Shown: positions 5,362-6,116 of the stretch, in pieces | How positions within the stretch are numbered: position 1 is the stretch's first letter | Layout: the number at the start of each line of letters is the position of its first letter | The notes under the pieces: generated by a model | The model's database searches: none | What the model saw: only the letters and a program-made list of their open reading frames with translations | Told to the model about the DNA's origin: nothing | Program-made: the position numbers and the translations under genes | Source of the DNA: Promethearchaeota archaeon | GTDB taxonomy: Archaea; Asgardarchaeota; Lokiarchaeia; Sigynarchaeales; SOKP01 | Assembly: GCA_019057975.1 (NCBI GenBank) | Contig: JAHLWJ010000278.1 | Coordinates: 1-6,116, forward strand | Length of the DNA: 6,116 nt | Direction of reading: 5' to 3'

Positions 5362-5391
5362 AATTTTATTTAATCATTCACTTTGCTTATA

Positions 5392-5425
5392 GGTAATTAG
5401 ATAATAAATATCTAATAAACTTACC
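5392..5425. repeat. AT-rich inverted repeat
   Basis: ATTAGATA (5396-5403) and TATCTAAT (5409-5416) are exact reverse complements with a 5-base loop. Outer GGTA/TACC (5392-5395, 5422-5425) can extend the stem across a bulge. There is no U-tract. The surrounding stretch 5362-5947 holds no gene that I can support: one 62-codon minus-strand frame at 5619-5807 lacks an SD, and a 17-codon frame with an SD-like AAAGGAAG lies at 5439-5492. Confidence 0.35.
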
Positions 5426-5947
5426 CTCTTTTATACGACTAAAATAAGCCACACAATATGTAATCATTAAATGATCTTAGACTAATCCACATCACTTCCT
5501 TTCTGTAGGGATTTTCTTACTGCTAGGAATTAATCAGTAAACTTAAAAGTATAATTACTAAAAGACTTTCTCGAAAGATATCTCAACAGGTTTAGGTAAA
5601 TGGTAGCATAAGTCCTATTCAATCACTTGTATAGGGATGAGAAAGCATATCAGTAATCTTTTCTTCTTTATCAGGATTAAGCTTGAAATAGAATGGAACA
5701 ACTATTAGTTTGATGGGATGATTTTTTAGAAAACATAAACTAAAATATGGTTGATATAAAAGTAGAAATATTGAAATGGGATTAATCTTATTATGGTCTT
5801 TGATCATAAATTATTGGAGTATTTTCCATAGAATGATGGTTTAAAAAATCTAATTTAATATTTAATTAGTTATAAAAATTAGACTTATCTACAAATTTTA
5901 TATTTAATAGCAAATATATATCTAAAAAAAGTTTGATATTCTATTTT

Positions 5948-6116
5948 TTAAGTAATAAAATTTACTACCTTTTGCGCCTCCTTTATTCTCTTCTTAATCG
6001 GATTAATCGAGTCGGTTACTCTTTCGTCCCCTACTCCTAATAAAAAAAGCCTGACCTTAATAAGAGCCAAGCCTCTACTATTTTTATAAAATATATGATG
6101 TAATAAAACAAGAGCT
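5948..6116 (-). other. Open frame reaching the right edge, possible C-terminal gene fragment
   Basis: A minus-strand frame of 55 codons enters from the right edge and stops at 5948-5950. Its last 30 codons (GVGDERVTDSINPIKKRIKE...) are GC-richer and protein-like. A probable terminator at 6042-6072 lies inside it, which argues against it. Unrecognised. Confidence 0.25.
6042..6072 (-). terminator. Probable intrinsic terminator of a gene beyond the right edge
   Basis: On the minus strand GCTTGGC pairs with GTCAGGC (two G-U pairs), an inner CTT/AAG adds three pairs across a one-base bulge, and T7 follows. It would end a minus-strand transcript entering from the right. Confidence 0.5.

Noticed and set aside
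5262..5369. 36-codon minus-strand frame (KLPVRKKVYIVRNSP...) just before the zinc-ribbon gene
   Set aside because: The peptide looks plausible but there is no start codon after the preceding stop, and the length is easily reached by chance.
5619..5807. Minus-strand frame of 62 codons
   Set aside because: No SD, AT-rich composition full of Phe, Ile and Tyr, and no recognisable motif. The end (NPDKEEKITDML) is protein-like, so a decayed gene cannot be excluded.
1..6116. CRISPR array or tandem repeat array
   Set aside because: No regularly spaced repeats of 20 bases or more were seen on reading through.

Overview
The window is AT-rich and gene-sparse, with strong AGGAGG-type Shine-Dalgarno (SD) sequences in front of most genes. 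This suggests a low-GC Gram-positive bacterium (Clostridia-like) or a candidate lineage with a similar translation signal; there is no rRNA, tRNA or housekeeping gene to fix the taxonomy. Almost everything reads on the minus strand.

Layout, left to right. (1) 1-255 (-): the start of an unrecognised protein that runs off the left edge. (2) 256-793: intergenic, with a minus-strand terminator and a pair of degenerate direct repeats. (3) 794-1042 (+): a helix-turn-helix protein of a kind I associate with site-specific recombinases, probably a 5'-truncated remnant. A perfect 15-bp inverted repeat covers its stop codon. (4) 1221-3816 (-): the core of the window, three genes in order: a secreted helical plus beta-rich protein (3115-3816), a four-helix membrane protein with one extracytoplasmic loop domain (2540-3100), and a trypsin-like serine protease with a signal peptide (1221-2147). 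The protease has an intact His-Asp-Ser triad. It also has its own TTGACA-17 nt-TATTCT promoter and a strong SD, but no ATG at the place the SD points to. (5) 4143-4439 (-): a small two-helix membrane protein with two possible starts, a terminator behind it, and an unusual leader in front in which one segment can pair either upstream or with the SD. (6) 4934-5252 (-): a small CxxC...CxxC zinc-ribbon protein (55 aa), preceded by a leader able to form three nested stems. (7) 5253-6116: mostly non-coding, AT-rich, with a probable minus-strand terminator near the right edge.

How the genes may work together: the predicted topologies place the secreted protein, the external loop of the membrane protein and the protease all on the outer face of the membrane. 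The simplest reading is an envelope sensing and proteolysis module. I do not recognise it as a named system. The small hydrophobic protein with its switch-like leader is a separate unit and resembles holin-like proteins or type I toxins in size and in the way its translation start can be hidden. The flanking HTH remnant suggests an accessory or recombination-prone region.
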